A stretch of DNA of 42,057 bases. It comes from Rhodococcus aetherivorans (GTDB lineage: Bacteria > Actinomycetota > Actinomycetes > Mycobacteriales > Mycobacteriaceae). The stretch spans positions 1 through 42,057 of the forward strand of contig NZ_JAALEG010000055.1 of NCBI RefSeq assembly GCF_011058165.1, written 5' to 3'. Below, one piece after another: positions 25,109 through 35,207 of the stretch. The translations under genes and the position numbers were made by a program. Positions within the stretch are counted from its first letter, which is position 1. Every line of letters starts with the position of its first letter. The notes under the pieces are model-generated. The model had not been told where the DNA came from. It did no database searches and saw only the letters and a list, made by a program, of their open reading frames with translations.

Positions 25109-26482
25109 CTACAGACCCAGCAGCGCGTTCTCGACCAGTTCCGGCAGGGCCGGGTGGATCCAGTACTGGCCGGTGGCCGTCTCCCGCGCGGTGAGACCGA
25201 AGCTCATCGCCTGGATCAGCGGCTGGATCACCGACGACGCCTGGGCGCCCAGGATGTGCGCGCCGAGCAGCTTGCCCGTGGCGCGGTCGGCGATCACCTT
25301 GCAGAAGCCCTCGGTGTCCTCCATCGCCCAGCCGTAGGCGACGTCGCCGTAGTACTGGATCTTCACCGCGACGTCGTAGCCCTGGGCGCGGGCCTGCTCC
25401 TCGGTCAGCCCGACCGTCGCGATCTGCGGGTCGGTGAACACCGCGGACGGCACGAAACGGTGGTCCGAGCGGCGCAGCGCGGAGGTGTCCCCGCCCCACG
25501 CGTCGTGGAGCAGGTTGTGCTGCACGACCCGGGCCTCGTGGTTCGCGACGTGCTTGAGCTGGTGCGACGACGAGACGTCACCGAGCGCGAAGACCCCGCG
25601 CGCGGTGGTCCGCTGGAACTCGTCCACGACGATCCGGCCGTCCTCGTGCAGCGCGATCCCGCCGGCGGCGGCGTCCAGTGCGTCCCCGTTGGGCGTGCGT
25701 CCCACCGCGACGAGCAGCGCGTCGCCGCTGACGGTGGTGCCGTCGGCCAGGTCCACCTCGACGCCGTCGCCGACGGCGCGGAAGGCGGTCGCGGGGTTGG
25801 ACAGGTGCACGTCCCACCGGTCGGTGGCCAGACCGGTGAAGTGCTCGGCGAGGTCGTGGTCGAGGTGCCGCAGCAGCCGACCGGTGCGGGCCAGCACCGA
25901 CACCCGGGTGCCGAGGGCGGAGAAGACGTGGGCGAACTCCATCGCGATGAACCCGGAGCCGAGGATCACGAGCGACTCGGGCAGCTTCGGCAGCCGCATG
26001 ATGTCGTCGTTGGTGTAGTAACGCACCCCGCCGTCGAGTACCTCCTGCGGGATCACGGGCCGCGCGCCCGCCGCGACGACGACCTGGTCGGCGGTGATGA
26101 TCTCCCCGGTGCCGGTGTCGAGGGTGCGCTCGCCGACGAACCGGGCGTGCCCGCGGTGGACGGTGACGTTCGCGCAGTCCTCCGTGCGGTAGCGCTCTCC
26201 GCCTGCCGCGATCGGGTCGATCCGGCCGAACACGCGGTCGACGATGTCGTTCCACCGGACCCCGTCGACCGTCGCGTCCACCCCGTACTTCGCGGCCTTG
26301 CGCACGGTCTGCGCGACCTCCGCCGCGTAGACGTACATCTTGGTGGGGATGCAGCCGACGTTGAGGCAGGTGCCGCCGAAGGTGCCCTGCTCGAGGATGG
26401 CCACCTTCTTGCCGTCGTATCGCTCGTCGACGATCGAGTTTCCGGATCCGGTGCCGATGATGGCCAGGTCGTAGTGGCTCAC
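25109..26482 (-). CDS. mtr: Mycothione reductase
   Basis: A 457-residue FAD/NADPH disulfide reductase that regenerates mycothiol from mycothione, the actinobacterial counterpart of glutathione reductase. FAD motif [18 protein letters not shown]; redox-active disulfide in [14 protein letters not shown]-binding [20 protein letters not shown]; second FAD motif [11 protein letters not shown]; dimer-interface catalytic His in [15 protein letters not shown]. The phrase [11 protein letters not shown] is typical of Mtr rather than lipoamide or glutathione reductases. GTG 26482 has GGGAGA upstream. It follows an alpha/beta-hydrolase by 31 bases, the same pair I recall as Rv2855-Rv2854. Confidence 0.94.
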   Translation of the reverse strand: MSHYDLAIIGTGSGNSIVDERYDGKKVAILEQGTFGGTCLNVGCIPTKMYVYAAEVAQTVRKAAKYGVDATVDGVRWNDIVDRVFGRIDPIAAGGERYRTEDCANVTVHRGHARFVGERTLDTGTGEIITADQVVVAAGARPVIPQEVLDGGVRYYTNDDIMRLPKLPESLVILGSGFIAMEFAHVFSALGTRVSVLARTGRLLRHLDHDLAEHFTGLATDRWDVHLSNPATAFRAVGDGVEVDLADGTTVSGDALLVAVGRTPNGDALDAAAGGIALHEDGRIVVDEFQRTTARGVFALGDVSSSHQLKHVANHEARVVQHNLLHDAWGGDTSALRRSDHRFVPSAVFTDPQIATVGLTEEQARAQGYDVAVKIQYYGDVAYGWAMEDTEGFCKVIADRATGKLLGAHILGAQASSVIQPLIQAMSFGLTARETATGQYWIHPALPELVENALLGL

Positions 26483-26513
26483 TGTTCTCCCGTAGTCAGG
26501 TTCGCGCGGACGG

Positions 26514-27521
26514 TCACAGGGTTCTGCTGTGACCGTCCAACCAGTCCAGCCACAGATCCAATTCCCGGAATGCCACCTCGAGGACCTCCGGTGTGGAGAG
26601 GAACACATCGTGGCGGGCACCGGTGATCGGGACGATCGTCGTGCGGTCGCCCAGGCACCCGGCCCAGCGGGCGATCTGCTTGACGTCGAGGACCGCGTCG
26701 GCGGTGTCCACCGCGGGGTCGTACGCCGGGGCCCAGCGCGTGTCCTTCGACCGCAGGATCAGCGACGGGACCCCGACGTCGAGGCCGCGGTGCAGCCGCG
26801 CGTGGCCGCGACGGACCGCGCGGAGCCAGCCGAACGTGACGGGGAACCCGGCCAGCGGCTTCCAGTCCAGGTCGTACTCCCACTGGCCGTTGGCGTTCCT
26901 GTGCAGGCTCATCCCGTAGGTGTCCAGGCTCTGCCCCGGGATGACGGCTCGGCTGCGGACCCGGCCGACGGTGTCGACGGCGACGGTGCCGAGGCTGCGC
27001 AGGATCGAGGGCCCCTGCAGGTCGAACCACGGGCTGTTGAGGATCAGGCCCTGGATCCCGGCGCCGCCCGTGCCACCGGGCCGGCGGTTCAGCCGGTCGA
27101 GCCACAGCGGCAGGACCAGCCCGCCGGTGGAATGCGCCACGAGGAGGATGCCGCCGCCGACCTCGCTGCGGACGACCCGCAGCGCCTCCTCGAGCTCGGC
27201 GTCGTAGTAGGTCAGGTCGGTGACGAAGTGCGGCGTCTGCTCCGGTTGCCGGGAGCGGCCGCACTTGCGCAGGTCCAGGGCGAAGAAGCGGTACCCCTGG
27301 GCCGCGAAGTGCTCGGCGAGGTGCTGCTGGAAGAAGTAGTCGGTGAATCCGTGCACGTAGATCACGGCACGGTCCGGGGCGGACTCGCCGCCGGGGTAGA
27401 CGGACGGCTGATAGCGGACGAGGGTGGCGGTGACCTCGCCCTCGCCGTCCGGATCGGGGCCGAGAGGCAGCGTGAGCTGCTCGTATCCGTCGCCGAGGAT
27501 ATCGGGCATCCAAGTAGTCAC
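26514..27521 (-). CDS. Alpha/beta-hydrolase (lysophospholipase/serine aminopeptidase S33 type)
   Basis: A 335-residue hydrolase with an intact nucleophile elbow, [15 protein letters not shown] (AHSTG), [20 protein letters not shown] for the oxyanion region, [11 protein letters not shown], and a C-terminal [11 protein letters not shown] supplying the catalytic His. It likely cleaves an ester or monoacylglycerol; the substrate is unknown. GTG 27521 is chosen because TACAGT lies six bases upstream on the coding strand (leaderless pattern). It is the first gene of a probable operon with mtr. Confidence 0.85.
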   Translation of the reverse strand: MTTWMPDILGDGYEQLTLPLGPDPDGEGEVTATLVRYQPSVYPGGESAPDRAVIYVHGFTDYFFQQHLAEHFAAQGYRFFALDLRKCGRSRQPEQTPHFVTDLTYYDAELEEALRVVRSEVGGGILLVAHSTGGLVLPLWLDRLNRRPGGTGGAGIQGLILNSPWFDLQGPSILRSLGTVAVDTVGRVRSRAVIPGQSLDTYGMSLHRNANGQWEYDLDWKPLAGFPVTFGWLRAVRRGHARLHRGLDVGVPSLILRSKDTRWAPAYDPAVDTADAVLDVKQIARWAGCLGDRTTIVPITGARHDVFLSTPEVLEVAFRELDLWLDWLDGHSRTL

Positions 27522-27527
27522 GATCAC

Positions 27528-27533
27528 ACTGTA
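27528..27533 (-). promoter_or_regulatory. Candidate -10 (TACAGT) for the hydrolase-mtr operon
   Basis: On the minus strand TACAGT ends six bases before GTG 27521. About 18 bases further upstream lies ACGACA, a partial -35 match. Confidence 0.45.
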
Positions 27534-27755
27534 TTGGTCACTACGCGGACCTGTCGTGGGGGCACAATTGGGTGAAGACAAACGCCGGACAACGCGCGGG
27601 TAACCTGTTCGTCGCAGTCGGCGCGGCCGCGACGTCGCCGGGATCCGCGAGTGCAGCGAGACCCGGCCGACGAGCACGGACGTGCACGGGACACTCACGC
27701 GGAGCAGTGCGGAACGCAACGGCGCGTGCGAACAGACAAGGAAGTCGATCCTCCA

Positions 27756-29285
27756 GTGTCAGAGAACGTGGTAGAGGCCAAGACCGATGTAGTGCTCGTG
27801 GGTGCGGGCATCATGAGCGCGACGCTCGGCGCAATCCTGCGCCGGCTGCAGCCCGACTGGTCCATCACCGCCTTCGAGCGGCTCGACGCCGCCGCGGCGG
27901 AGAGCAGCGATCCCTGGAACAACGCAGGCACCGGTCACTCGGCGCTGTGCGAGCTGAACTACACGCCCGCCAAGCCGGGCGGTGGCGTGGACATCACCAA
28001 GGCGATCAACGTCAACGAGCAGTTCCAGGTCTCGCGCCAGTTCTGGGCGTTCGCGGTGGACAACGGCATCCTCACCGATCCCAAGAACTTCATCAATCCC
28101 GTTCCGCACGTCAGCTTCGTCCACGGCGCCGACAACGTGAAGTACCTGCGTGCCCGCTACGACGCGCTGGCCGGGCACCCGCTCTTCGCCGGCATGGAGT
28201 ACTCGGAGAGCCCCGAGTACTTCTCCGAGCGGTTGCCGCTGATGGCGCAGGGCCGTGACTTCTCCGAGCCCATCGCGCTGAACTGGACCCAGGACGGCAC
28301 CGACGTCGACTTCGGTGCCCTCACCAAGCAGCTGCTCAACAACGTCGCCGCGTCGGGCGGCACCGTGCACTTCGGCCACGACGTGACCGACCTGGACAAG
28401 CAGTCCGACGGCAGCTGGATCGTCAAGGTCCGCAACCGCCGCACCGGCCAGGCCCGCAAGGTGCATGCCCGGTTCGTGTTCGTCGGTGCCGGCGGCGGAG
28501 CGCTGCACCTGCTGCAGAAGTCGGGTATCGCGGAGGCCAAGGGCTTCGGCGGTTTCCCCGTCTCCGGCCAGTTCCTGCGCTGCACCAACCCGGAGCTGAT
28601 CGCCATGCACAGCGCGAAGGTGTACGGCAAGGCGGCCGTGGGTGCGCCACCGATGTCGGTCCCGCACCTCGACACCCGCGTGATCGGCGGCAAGCAGGGC
28701 CTGCTGTTCGGCCCGTACGCCGGCTGGTCCCCGAAGTTCCTCAAGAACGGCAAGCTCACCGACCTGCCCGGCTCGGTCAAGCCCAACAACCTGCTGTCGA
28801 TGATCGGCGTCGGCCTCACCGAGATGGGTCTGACCAAGTACCTGATCGGTGAGCTGATGCAGTCGCCGCGCGACCGCATCGGCACCCTCGGCGAGTTCGT
28901 GCCGCGGGCCCGCATGGCGGACTGGGAGCTCATCACCGCCGGTCAGCGGGTGCAGGTGATCCGCCGCAAGGGTGCGGGTGGAGTGCTCGAGTTCGGCACC
29001 GCCGTGGTCAATGCCGGCGACGGCACGATCGCCGGTCTGCTCGGCGCGTCCCCCGGCGCCTCGACCGCCGTTCCGGCGATGCTCGACGTCCTCGAGCGCT
29101 GCTTCCCCGACCGGTGGACGGCGTGGCAGGACACCCTCAAGGAGATGGTGCCGTCCCTCGGGGTCAAGCTCTCGGACGACACCGCGCTGTTCGACAAGGT
29201 CTGGCGCTGGGGCACCAAGTCCCTGCAGCTCGATGTCGCCTCCGCGGTGGAGGCCACCGCCCCGGCGGAGCCGGCGACGGTCTGA
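27756..29285 (+). CDS. mqo: Malate:quinone oxidoreductase
   Basis: A 509-residue FAD-dependent peripheral membrane enzyme that oxidises malate to oxaloacetate and passes electrons to menaquinone (TCA cycle). The N-terminal FAD motif is [20 protein letters not shown]. The family signatures [32 protein letters not shown] and [13 protein letters not shown] are followed by [12 protein letters not shown] and [24 protein letters not shown] 27756 gives the N-terminus expected for the family; its RBS AAGGAAG is about 12 bases upstream. The gene is monocistronic, with a strong hairpin after it. The Mtb counterpart recalled is Rv2852c. Confidence 0.96.
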   Translation: MSENVVEAKTDVVLVGAGIMSATLGAILRRLQPDWSITAFERLDAAAAESSDPWNNAGTGHSALCELNYTPAKPGGGVDITKAINVNEQFQVSRQFWAFAVDNGILTDPKNFINPVPHVSFVHGADNVKYLRARYDALAGHPLFAGMEYSESPEYFSERLPLMAQGRDFSEPIALNWTQDGTDVDFGALTKQLLNNVAASGGTVHFGHDVTDLDKQSDGSWIVKVRNRRTGQARKVHARFVFVGAGGGALHLLQKSGIAEAKGFGGFPVSGQFLRCTNPELIAMHSAKVYGKAAVGAPPMSVPHLDTRVIGGKQGLLFGPYAGWSPKFLKNGKLTDLPGSVKPNNLLSMIGVGLTEMGLTKYLIGELMQSPRDRIGTLGEFVPRARMADWELITAGQRVQVIRRKGAGGVLEFGTAVVNAGDGTIAGLLGASPGASTAVPAMLDVLERCFPDRWTAWQDTLKEMVPSLGVKLSDDTALFDKVWRWGTKSLQLDVASAVEATAPAEPATV

Positions 29286-29301
29286 CCGCCCGTCCTCCGA
29301 T

Positions 29302-29345
29302 GCGGCCTGCGAGGGTCTCGGCCGGGTCCGGCCCTCGCGGGCCGC
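29302..29345 (+). terminator. Strong terminator hairpin after mqo
   Basis: A 14-bp stem is formed by GCGGCCTGCGAGGG (29302-29315) and CCCTCGCGGGCCGC (29332-29345), with a single T-G wobble. Confidence 0.82.
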
Positions 29346-29420
29346 GCCGTCCGCCGGAACGCCGTGGCGCCCGCGCCCCGGCGGGATACCCTGATCCCAG
29401 TCGCTGAGAGGGGCGGGGCT

Positions 29421-31103
29421 GTGGGCACCGGTATGGAACGGATCTGGCTCGACAGCTACGCCGAGGGGGTGCCGTCGGACATCGCACCCCCCGAGCACTC
29501 GCTGGTCGACATGCTGGAGGCGTCGGTCGCTCGGTTCGGGCCACGTCCGGCGCTCGAGTTCTTCGGCGCGGAACTGACCTATTCGCAACTCGGCGACCGG
29601 GTGCACCGTGCCGCGGAGGGGCTGCGACGGCTCGGCGTGCGCCCCGGCGACCGGGTGGCGCTCGTCCTGCCGAACTGTCCGGAGCACGTGATCGCGTTCT
29701 ATGCGGTCCTGCGGATCGGCGGCGTGGTGGTCGAGCACAATCCGCTCTACACCGGCGAGGAGATGGCCCACCAGTTCGCGGACCACGGCGCCACGGTGGC
29801 GGTCGCCTGGGACAAGGTCTGTCCGCTGCTGCAGCGGATCGCCGGGGACACGGCCGTCGAGCACATCGTGGCGGTGAACATCACTCGTTCGATGCCGTGG
29901 TCCAAGCGGCTCGCGCTCACCCTCCCCGTCCCGAGAGCGCGCGCGTTGCGGGACGCGCTGACGGGGCCGGCGCCGGGGACGATTCCGTGGCAGCGGTTGC
30001 TGGCCGACGGACCCCTCGACCCGGAGCATCCGCGCCCCTCCGTCGGCGATCTGGCGGTCGTCCAGTACACGAGCGGCACCACCGGCACCCCGAAGGGCGC
30101 GATGCTCACGCACTCGAACCTCGGCGCCAACGCCGCGCAGGGCCGCGCCTGGGTGCCGGGGCTGGTCGACGGCGCAGAGGTCGTCTACGCGGTGCTGCCG
30201 ATGTTCCACGCCTACGGGCTCACCCTGTGTGTGACCTTCGCGATGAGCATCGGCGCCCGTCTGGTGCTGTTCCCCAAGTTCGACGTGGATCTGGTGCTCG
30301 CCGCCGCGAAGAAGCACCCACCCACGTTCATGCCCGCGGTGCCGCCGATCTACGAGCGCCTCGCCCGCGCGGCCCGGGAGCGGTCGGTGGATCTGACGTC
30401 GGCGCGCTGGTCGATTTCCGGGGCGATGCCCTTGCCGACGGAGACACTGGAACTGTGGGAGGCGGTCACCGGGGGCGTGCTGGTCGAGGGGTACGGGCTG
30501 ACCGAGACGTCGCCGGTCGCGGTCGGCAATCCCATCGGACTCGCCCGCCGGCCCGGTGCGGTCGGAGTTCCCTTCCCGAGCACCGAGATCCGGGTGGTCG
30601 ATCCGGCCGACCCTGAGCGCGACGTCGAACCCGGGCAGCGGGGAGAGCTGCTGATCCGCGGACCGCAGGTGTTCTCCGGATACTGGAACAAGCCCGAACA
30701 GACGGCGGAGGCGCTGCTCGACGGCGGCTGGTTCCGGACCGGTGACATCGTCCAGGTCGACCGCGACGGATTCGTCACGGTCGTGGACCGGATCAAGGAA
30801 CTGATCATCACCGGTGGCTTCAACGTCATGCCGTCCGAGGTCGAAGCGGCGCTGCGGCTGTTCCCGGGAGTAGTCGACGCCGCCGTGGTGGGTCTGCCGA
30901 CCCCTGACGGCAGCGAGGAGGTGGTGGCGGCGGTGCTGGTCTCGGGCGACGACTTCGACCCCGAGGCGGCGCGGGAGCACTGCCGTTCGCGCCTGGCCGC
31001 CTACAAGGTCCCGCGGCGTGTGGTGGTGGTGGACGACCTGCCGCGGTCCCTGATCGGGAAGGTGCTCCGCCGGCAGGTCCGCGAGTCCCTCCTCGTCGGC
31101 TGA
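29421..31103 (+). CDS. FadD-type acyl-CoA ligase
   Basis: A 560-residue long-chain-type fatty acid-CoA ligase (AMP-binding family). Motifs: VVQYTSGTTGTPKGAMLTHS (P-loop), LPMFHAYGLTLC, LVEGYGLTETSPVAVGNP (A5), GGWFRTGDI (A7), VDRIKELIITGGFNVMPSEV (hinge), and a final Lys in LPRSLIGKVLRRQVRE (A10). GTG 29421 has GAGAGGGG seven bases upstream; ATG 29433 is too far from it. It stands alone between mqo and cysG. It probably activates fatty acids for beta-oxidation or lipid assembly; chain length cannot be inferred. Confidence 0.88.
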   Translation: MGTGMERIWLDSYAEGVPSDIAPPEHSLVDMLEASVARFGPRPALEFFGAELTYSQLGDRVHRAAEGLRRLGVRPGDRVALVLPNCPEHVIAFYAVLRIGGVVVEHNPLYTGEEMAHQFADHGATVAVAWDKVCPLLQRIAGDTAVEHIVAVNITRSMPWSKRLALTLPVPRARALRDALTGPAPGTIPWQRLLADGPLDPEHPRPSVGDLAVVQYTSGTTGTPKGAMLTHSNLGANAAQGRAWVPGLVDGAEVVYAVLPMFHAYGLTLCVTFAMSIGARLVLFPKFDVDLVLAAAKKHPPTFMPAVPPIYERLARAARERSVDLTSARWSISGAMPLPTETLELWEAVTGGVLVEGYGLTETSPVAVGNPIGLARRPGAVGVPFPSTEIRVVDPADPERDVEPGQRGELLIRGPQVFSGYWNKPEQTAEALLDGGWFRTGDIVQVDRDGFVTVVDRIKELIITGGFNVMPSEVEAALRLFPGVVDAAVVGLPTPDGSEEVVAAVLVSGDDFDPEAAREHCRSRLAAYKVPRRVVVVDDLPRSLIGKVLRRQVRESLLVG

Positions 31104-31110
31104 GTCCTTC

Positions 31111-31141
31111 GGACGCCGTGCGTGCCGGGCCTGCGGCGTCC
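31111..31141 (+). terminator. Candidate terminator after the FadD-type ligase
   Basis: GGACGCCG (31111-31118) pairs perfectly with CGGCGTCC (31134-31141), eight bases after the stop codon. Confidence 0.55.
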
Positions 31142-31251
31142 CTCACGATGTTCGTACGGCGGATGGCGCCGCGATCGGCCCGGCCCGTAGTGTTTGTGCG
31201 TTCCCCGCAGCGTGATGCGCGTTGCACAGTGCCGAAAGATGGGAAGTGCCG

Positions 31252-32502
31252 GTGTCCAGTGCTGCCGATGACGAGACCAACTACCTGGTCGGGCTCAATT
31301 TGCGGGGCCGGCGAGTAGTGGTGGTCGGGGGCGGTACCGTCGCACAGCGACGGCTCGGTCTGCTCGTGGCCGCCGGTGCCCACGTGCACGTGATCACCCG
31401 TGCGGCGACGCCCGCGGTCGAGGGCATGGCCACCGCCGGGCAGGTCACCCTGGAACTGCGCGACTACCGTGACGGGGATCTCGACGGCGCCTGGTACGCC
31501 ATCGCCTGCACCGACGAACCGGACACCAACGCCGCGATCGTCGCCGAGGCCGAACGTCACCGCATCTTCTGCGTCCGGGCCGACAACGCCCGCCGCGGCA
31601 CGGCCGTCACCCCGGCCACCGCCCACTACGACGGGATGACCGTCGGTGTGCTGGCCGGCGGCGACCACCGCCGCTCCGCGGCCGTGCGCACCGCGATCCG
31701 CGAGGCCCTGCAGTCCGGTGCCGTCGTCGCCGACGCCGAGCCCGCCCGCCCCGGGGTCGCGCTGGTCGGTGGCGGCCCGGGCGATCCCGACCTGATCACG
31801 GTCCGCGGGCGGCGCCTGCTGGGTCGCGCCGACGTCGTCGTCGCCGACCGGCTGGCCCCGCCGGAACTGCTCGCCGAGCTCGGCCCGCACGTCGAGGTGA
31901 TCGACGCGGCCAAGATCCCCTACGGCCGGGCGATGGCGCAGGAGGCCATCAACCAGGCGCTGATCGACGGCGCCAAGGCCGGAAAGTTCGTCGTCCGGCT
32001 CAAGGGCGGCGACCCGTACGTGTTCGGCCGCGGCTACGAGGAACTCGAGGCGTGCGTCGCCGCCGGAGTGCCCGTGACCGTCGTCCCCGGCATCACCAGC
32101 GCCATCTCGGTGCCGTCCGCGGCCGGGATCCCCGTCACCCACCGCGGCGTCACTCACGAGTTCGTCGTGGTCAGCGGCCACGTGGCGCCCGACCACCCGG
32201 ATTCGCTCACCGACTGGGGTGCGCTCGCGCGCCTGCGCGGCACGCTCGTGCTGCTGATGGCGGTCGAGCGGATCGAGCAGTTCGCCGCCGCCCTGCTCGA
32301 GGGCGGCCGGCCCGCGCAGACCCCGGTCACCGTGATCCAGGAGGGCACGCTGCGCACCCAGCGGGTGCTGCGCGCCGACCTGAAGACCGTCGCCGCCCGC
32401 GTCCGGGAGGAGCAGATCCGCCCGCCGGCCATCATCGTGATCGGGCCGGTGGCCGGGTTCGACATCGGGCCGGTGGCCGGGGTCGCCCCGGGCGCTCGGT
32501 AA
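31252..32502 (+). CDS. cysG: Siroheme synthase CysG-like (uroporphyrinogen-III C-methyltransferase with precorrin-2 dehydrogenase domain)
   Basis: A 416-residue two-domain protein. Residues 1-155 carry the precorrin-2 dehydrogenase/ferrochelatase part, with NAD motif VVVVGGGTVAQRRLGLLVAA and FCVRADNARRG. Residues 165-400 are the SUMT methyltransferase: ALVGGGPGDPDLITVRGRRL, VVVADRLAPPELL, VVRLKGGDPYVFGRGYEEL, VVPGITSAISVPSAAGIPVT and HRGVTHEFVVVSGH. It makes siroheme for sulfite or nitrite reductase and may also feed precorrin-2 to B12 synthesis. GTG 31252 has GGGAAG five bases upstream. It directly precedes efpA, as in M. tuberculosis. The C-terminus carries a duplicated GPVAG. Confidence 0.93.
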   Translation: MSSAADDETNYLVGLNLRGRRVVVVGGGTVAQRRLGLLVAAGAHVHVITRAATPAVEGMATAGQVTLELRDYRDGDLDGAWYAIACTDEPDTNAAIVAEAERHRIFCVRADNARRGTAVTPATAHYDGMTVGVLAGGDHRRSAAVRTAIREALQSGAVVADAEPARPGVALVGGGPGDPDLITVRGRRLLGRADVVVADRLAPPELLAELGPHVEVIDAAKIPYGRAMAQEAINQALIDGAKAGKFVVRLKGGDPYVFGRGYEELEACVAAGVPVTVVPGITSAISVPSAAGIPVTHRGVTHEFVVVSGHVAPDHPDSLTDWGALARLRGTLVLLMAVERIEQFAAALLEGGRPAQTPVTVIQEGTLRTQRVLRADLKTVAARVREEQIRPPAIIVIGPVAGFDIGPVAGVAPGAR

Positions 32503-32505
32503 CGT
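32500..32505 (+). promoter_or_regulatory. Candidate -10 (TAACGT) for efpA
   Basis: TAACGT fits TANNNT, overlaps the cysG stop codon and ends eight bases before the efpA ATG at 32514. Confidence 0.4.
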
Positions 32506-32513
32506 TGATCCAC

Positions 32514-33995
32514 ATGGCCGAAACCTCCTCGCCCGTGAGCTACCCCGTCACCACGCGTGCGCTGGGCCTGGCGATCATCGTCCTCAGCGGTCTGCAGTTG
32601 ATGGTCGTGCTCGACGGCACGGTCGCCAATCTCGCGCTGGCGCCGCTGCAGGAGGACCTCGGTCTGAGTGACGCGGGCCGCAACTGGGTGCTCACGTCGT
32701 ACGCCCTGAGCTACGGGGGGCTGATGCTCCTCGGCGGACGTCTCGGCGACGCCTTCGGCCGCAAACGCATGTTCATCGCCGGCGTCGGCCTGTTCACCGT
32801 CGCGTCGCTGCTGTGCGGCCTCGCCGTCAACGAGGGCACCCTCGTCGCGGCCCGCGCGCTGCAGGGCGTCGGCGCCGCCGTGGCCTCGCCCACGGCCCTG
32901 GCGCTGGTCGCCACCACCTTCGCGCCCGGACCGGCACGCAACCAGGCGATCGCCATCTTCGCGGCCATGACGGGCGTCGGATCGATCGCGGGGCTGATCA
33001 TCGGCGGCGCCCTCACCGAGGTGTCCTGGCGCTGGATCTTCCTGATCAACGTGCCGATCGGGATGCTGATCGTGAGCCTGGCGGTGGTCGCGCTGCGCGA
33101 GACCGCGGCCGAGCGGCTGCCGCTGGACGTGCCGGGCGCGGTGCTCGCCACACTCGGCTGCACCGGTCTCGTCTTCGGGCTCACCGAGGGCCCGGAGATG
33201 GGGTGGACCAGTCCTGCGGTGGTCGGCGCGCTGATCACCGGTACCGCGCTGCTCGCGGTGTTCCTCGTCGTCGAGCGCCGCGCCGAGAACCCGCTGCTGC
33301 CGTTCGTGCTGTTCCGCAACGCGGACCGGGTCGCGACGTTCGTGTCCATCTTCTTCGCCGGTGCCGTCATGTTCAGCCTCGCCGCGTTCGTCGCCCTGTT
33401 CGTGCAGGACATCCTCGGCTATTCGCCGCTGCAGGCCGGCCTGGCGTTCGTGCCCTTCGCCTTCGGCCTGGGCGCCGCCGCGGCGGTCGCGTCGAAGCTG
33501 GCGGTGCGGGTGCGGCCCCGCTGGCTGGTCGTCACCGGGGCGCTGATCATGGCGGTCAGCCTCCTGTACGGCTCGACGATGTCGCACACCGTCGCCTACC
33601 TGCCGACGCTGTTCGTCCTGGTGCTCGTCGTCGGGTTCGGGGTGGGCCTGGCCGTGGTGCCGCTGCCGCTGTGCGCGATCGCCGGCGTCGGCTCGCACGA
33701 GATCGGCCCGCTCGCGGCGATCGCCCAGGTGGCGCAGACCCTCGGCGGCCCCATCGGCCTGGCCGTGATCGGCGCGATGGCCACGTCGCGGACCCTGTCG
33801 CTGGGCGGCACGTCCGGCGCCGTCGCCGACATGGATCCCGGCCAGCTCTACGCGCTGGGGGAGGGCTACCTCTTCGCCCTCGTCGGCTGTGCGGTGTGCG
33901 CCGTGATCGCGGGTGCCGCGGCGCTGTTCATCCGCTTCACCCCCGAGCAGGTGGCGCAGGCCCAGGTGGCGGAGAAGGCGGCGCAGGGCGCGTAG
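32514..33995 (+). CDS. efpA: MFS drug efflux transporter of the DHA2/EfpA type (14 TM)
   Basis: A 493-residue major-facilitator exporter with about 14 membrane segments. TM1 carries QLMVVLDGTVANLALAPLQ, the D-x-T-V-x-N-V-A-like motif of QacA/EfpA proteins. Motif A is LGGRLGDAFGRKRMFIAG, and motif C is GVGSIAGLIIGGALTEVSWR. In mycobacteria EfpA is linked to tolerance of drugs and possibly lipid export. Its position after cysG and before proS agrees with Mtb order (Rv2846c as recalled). ATG 32514 is 11 bases after the cysG stop. Confidence 0.9.
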   Translation: MAETSSPVSYPVTTRALGLAIIVLSGLQLMVVLDGTVANLALAPLQEDLGLSDAGRNWVLTSYALSYGGLMLLGGRLGDAFGRKRMFIAGVGLFTVASLLCGLAVNEGTLVAARALQGVGAAVASPTALALVATTFAPGPARNQAIAIFAAMTGVGSIAGLIIGGALTEVSWRWIFLINVPIGMLIVSLAVVALRETAAERLPLDVPGAVLATLGCTGLVFGLTEGPEMGWTSPAVVGALITGTALLAVFLVVERRAENPLLPFVLFRNADRVATFVSIFFAGAVMFSLAAFVALFVQDILGYSPLQAGLAFVPFAFGLGAAAAVASKLAVRVRPRWLVVTGALIMAVSLLYGSTMSHTVAYLPTLFVLVLVVGFGVGLAVVPLPLCAIAGVGSHEIGPLAAIAQVAQTLGGPIGLAVIGAMATSRTLSLGGTSGAVADMDPGQLYALGEGYLFALVGCAVCAVIAGAAALFIRFTPEQVAQAQVAEKAAQGA

Positions 33996-34055
33996 CCCCG
34001 TACCGGCCCTGCCGCCGAGGTGTGCCCGGCCCCAGCGGCGGGGTAGCCGACGGAC

Positions 34056-35207
34056 ATGTTGTCGACCATCACCGAGTGGATGCGGTTCCCGGCGACGTGG
34101 ACCGCACGCGCGGTACGCGTGCGCGGGCACGAGCGGTACGTCGCCGCGCAGGCGCTGAAGTCGGCCCTCGCGGCGGTCCTCGCGTGGCTCGTCGCCGCCG
34201 AGTGGCTGACGCTGCCGCAGGCCTTCCTCGCCCCCTACGTCGCGGTGTTCCTCGTCGAGACCACGGTGTTCAGGTCCCTCCGGCAGGCGGTGGTGCAGAT
34301 CGGAACGGTCGTCGCCGGCGTGCTGCTCGCGGCAACGGCGGAATGGCTGGTGCCGGGGCAGACGGCGGCGATCGGCGTCGTGGTGCTCGTCGGCTGGTTC
34401 GTCGGCCGCTGGCGGCGGTTCGGTTCGAACGGGATCTGGGTGGCGATCACCGCGTTGCTGGTGATCGCGACGGGCGCCGCCGGCAGCCCCGTGATGCTGG
34501 GGGAGCGGCTGCTCGAGACGGCGATCGGGGCAGCGTGCGGACTCGTGGTGACCGCGGTGCTGTTCCCGCCGGTCTACCCGGTCGGGGACGAACTCGGGGT
34601 ACTCGCCCGTGAGGCCCGATCCCTGCTGTGTGACATGGCCGCCGGGCTGGGCGACGAGGCGGGTCCGGGGCCCGGGGGCTGGGTGCGTCGCACGGGGGAG
34701 ATCGACCGGATGATGGACCGCGCGGCGGAGTCGTCGCAGTGGGCACGAGAGAGTGTGCGGCTCAATCCGCGCCCGATCGCGGCCCGGGTCCGGGATCAGG
34801 CCTCGGCCTCCGACGACGTCCTCGACCGGCTGTGGTACGCCGTGCCGGCGCTCCGCGAACTCGCCCGCGTGGCGGAGGCGGCGTCGGACGGCGTTCTCGA
34901 CGGGGCGGACGACGCGGCGCGCTGCTCGGTGCCTGCTCTCCTGACAGCCCTGGCCGAGCTCGTGGACCGGATCGGGGACGCCGCCGCCGACCCCGCCCGA
35001 TTCGCCGAACCCGTCCGATTCGACGAGGCCTGCGGCGAGTGCGCCGACCGGCTGGCCGAACTGCAGCGATCGGCCGCCGGGTCCGCCGACCCTCGGGTGG
35101 CGGCCGTGCTCGGTAGCTTCTGGCACCCGGCGCACCGGTTCCTCACCGCGGTGCAGGACACCCGGCGCGTGCCGCAGTCAGGTCAGGATCACCAGTTCGG
35201 TGGCTGA
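34056..35207 (+). CDS. FUSC/aromatic-acid-exporter-like membrane protein
   Basis: A 383-residue protein. The N-terminal third has about six membrane segments (ALKSALAAVLAWLVAAEW, APYVAVFLVETTVFRSLRQA, GVVVLVGWFVGRW, WVAITALLVIATGA, AACGLVVTAVLFPP). The soluble C-terminal part is helical and acidic. The order TM bundle, then VFLVETTVFRSLRQAVVQIG, resembles one half of FUSC/ArAE proteins that export aromatic acids. There is no equivalent that I recall at this place in Mtb. The start ATG 34056 has only a weak GACGGA. Its 3' end overlaps the convergent yaaA by 30 bases (35178-35207). Confidence 0.75.
   Translation: MLSTITEWMRFPATWTARAVRVRGHERYVAAQALKSALAAVLAWLVAAEWLTLPQAFLAPYVAVFLVETTVFRSLRQAVVQIGTVVAGVLLAATAEWLVPGQTAAIGVVVLVGWFVGRWRRFGSNGIWVAITALLVIATGAAGSPVMLGERLLETAIGAACGLVVTAVLFPPVYPVGDELGVLAREARSLLCDMAAGLGDEAGPGPGGWVRRTGEIDRMMDRAAESSQWARESVRLNPRPIAARVRDQASASDDVLDRLWYAVPALRELARVAEAASDGVLDGADDAARCSVPALLTALAELVDRIGDAAADPARFAEPVRFDEACGECADRLAELQRSAAGSADPRVAAVLGSFWHPAHRFLTAVQDTRRVPQSGQDHQFGG

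Noticed and set aside
27759-30980. 1073-codon minus-strand open frame over mqo and the FadD-type ligase
   Set aside because: Its translation is low-complexity (His/Arg/Gly-rich) with no domain, and both plus-strand genes have intact motifs. The same applies to long antisense frames at 21692-24619 and 32154-35135.
31104-31251. Cobalamin or other riboswitch before cysG
   Set aside because: I found no B12-box-like conserved segments in the 148-base gap; only a short terminator-like hairpin is present.
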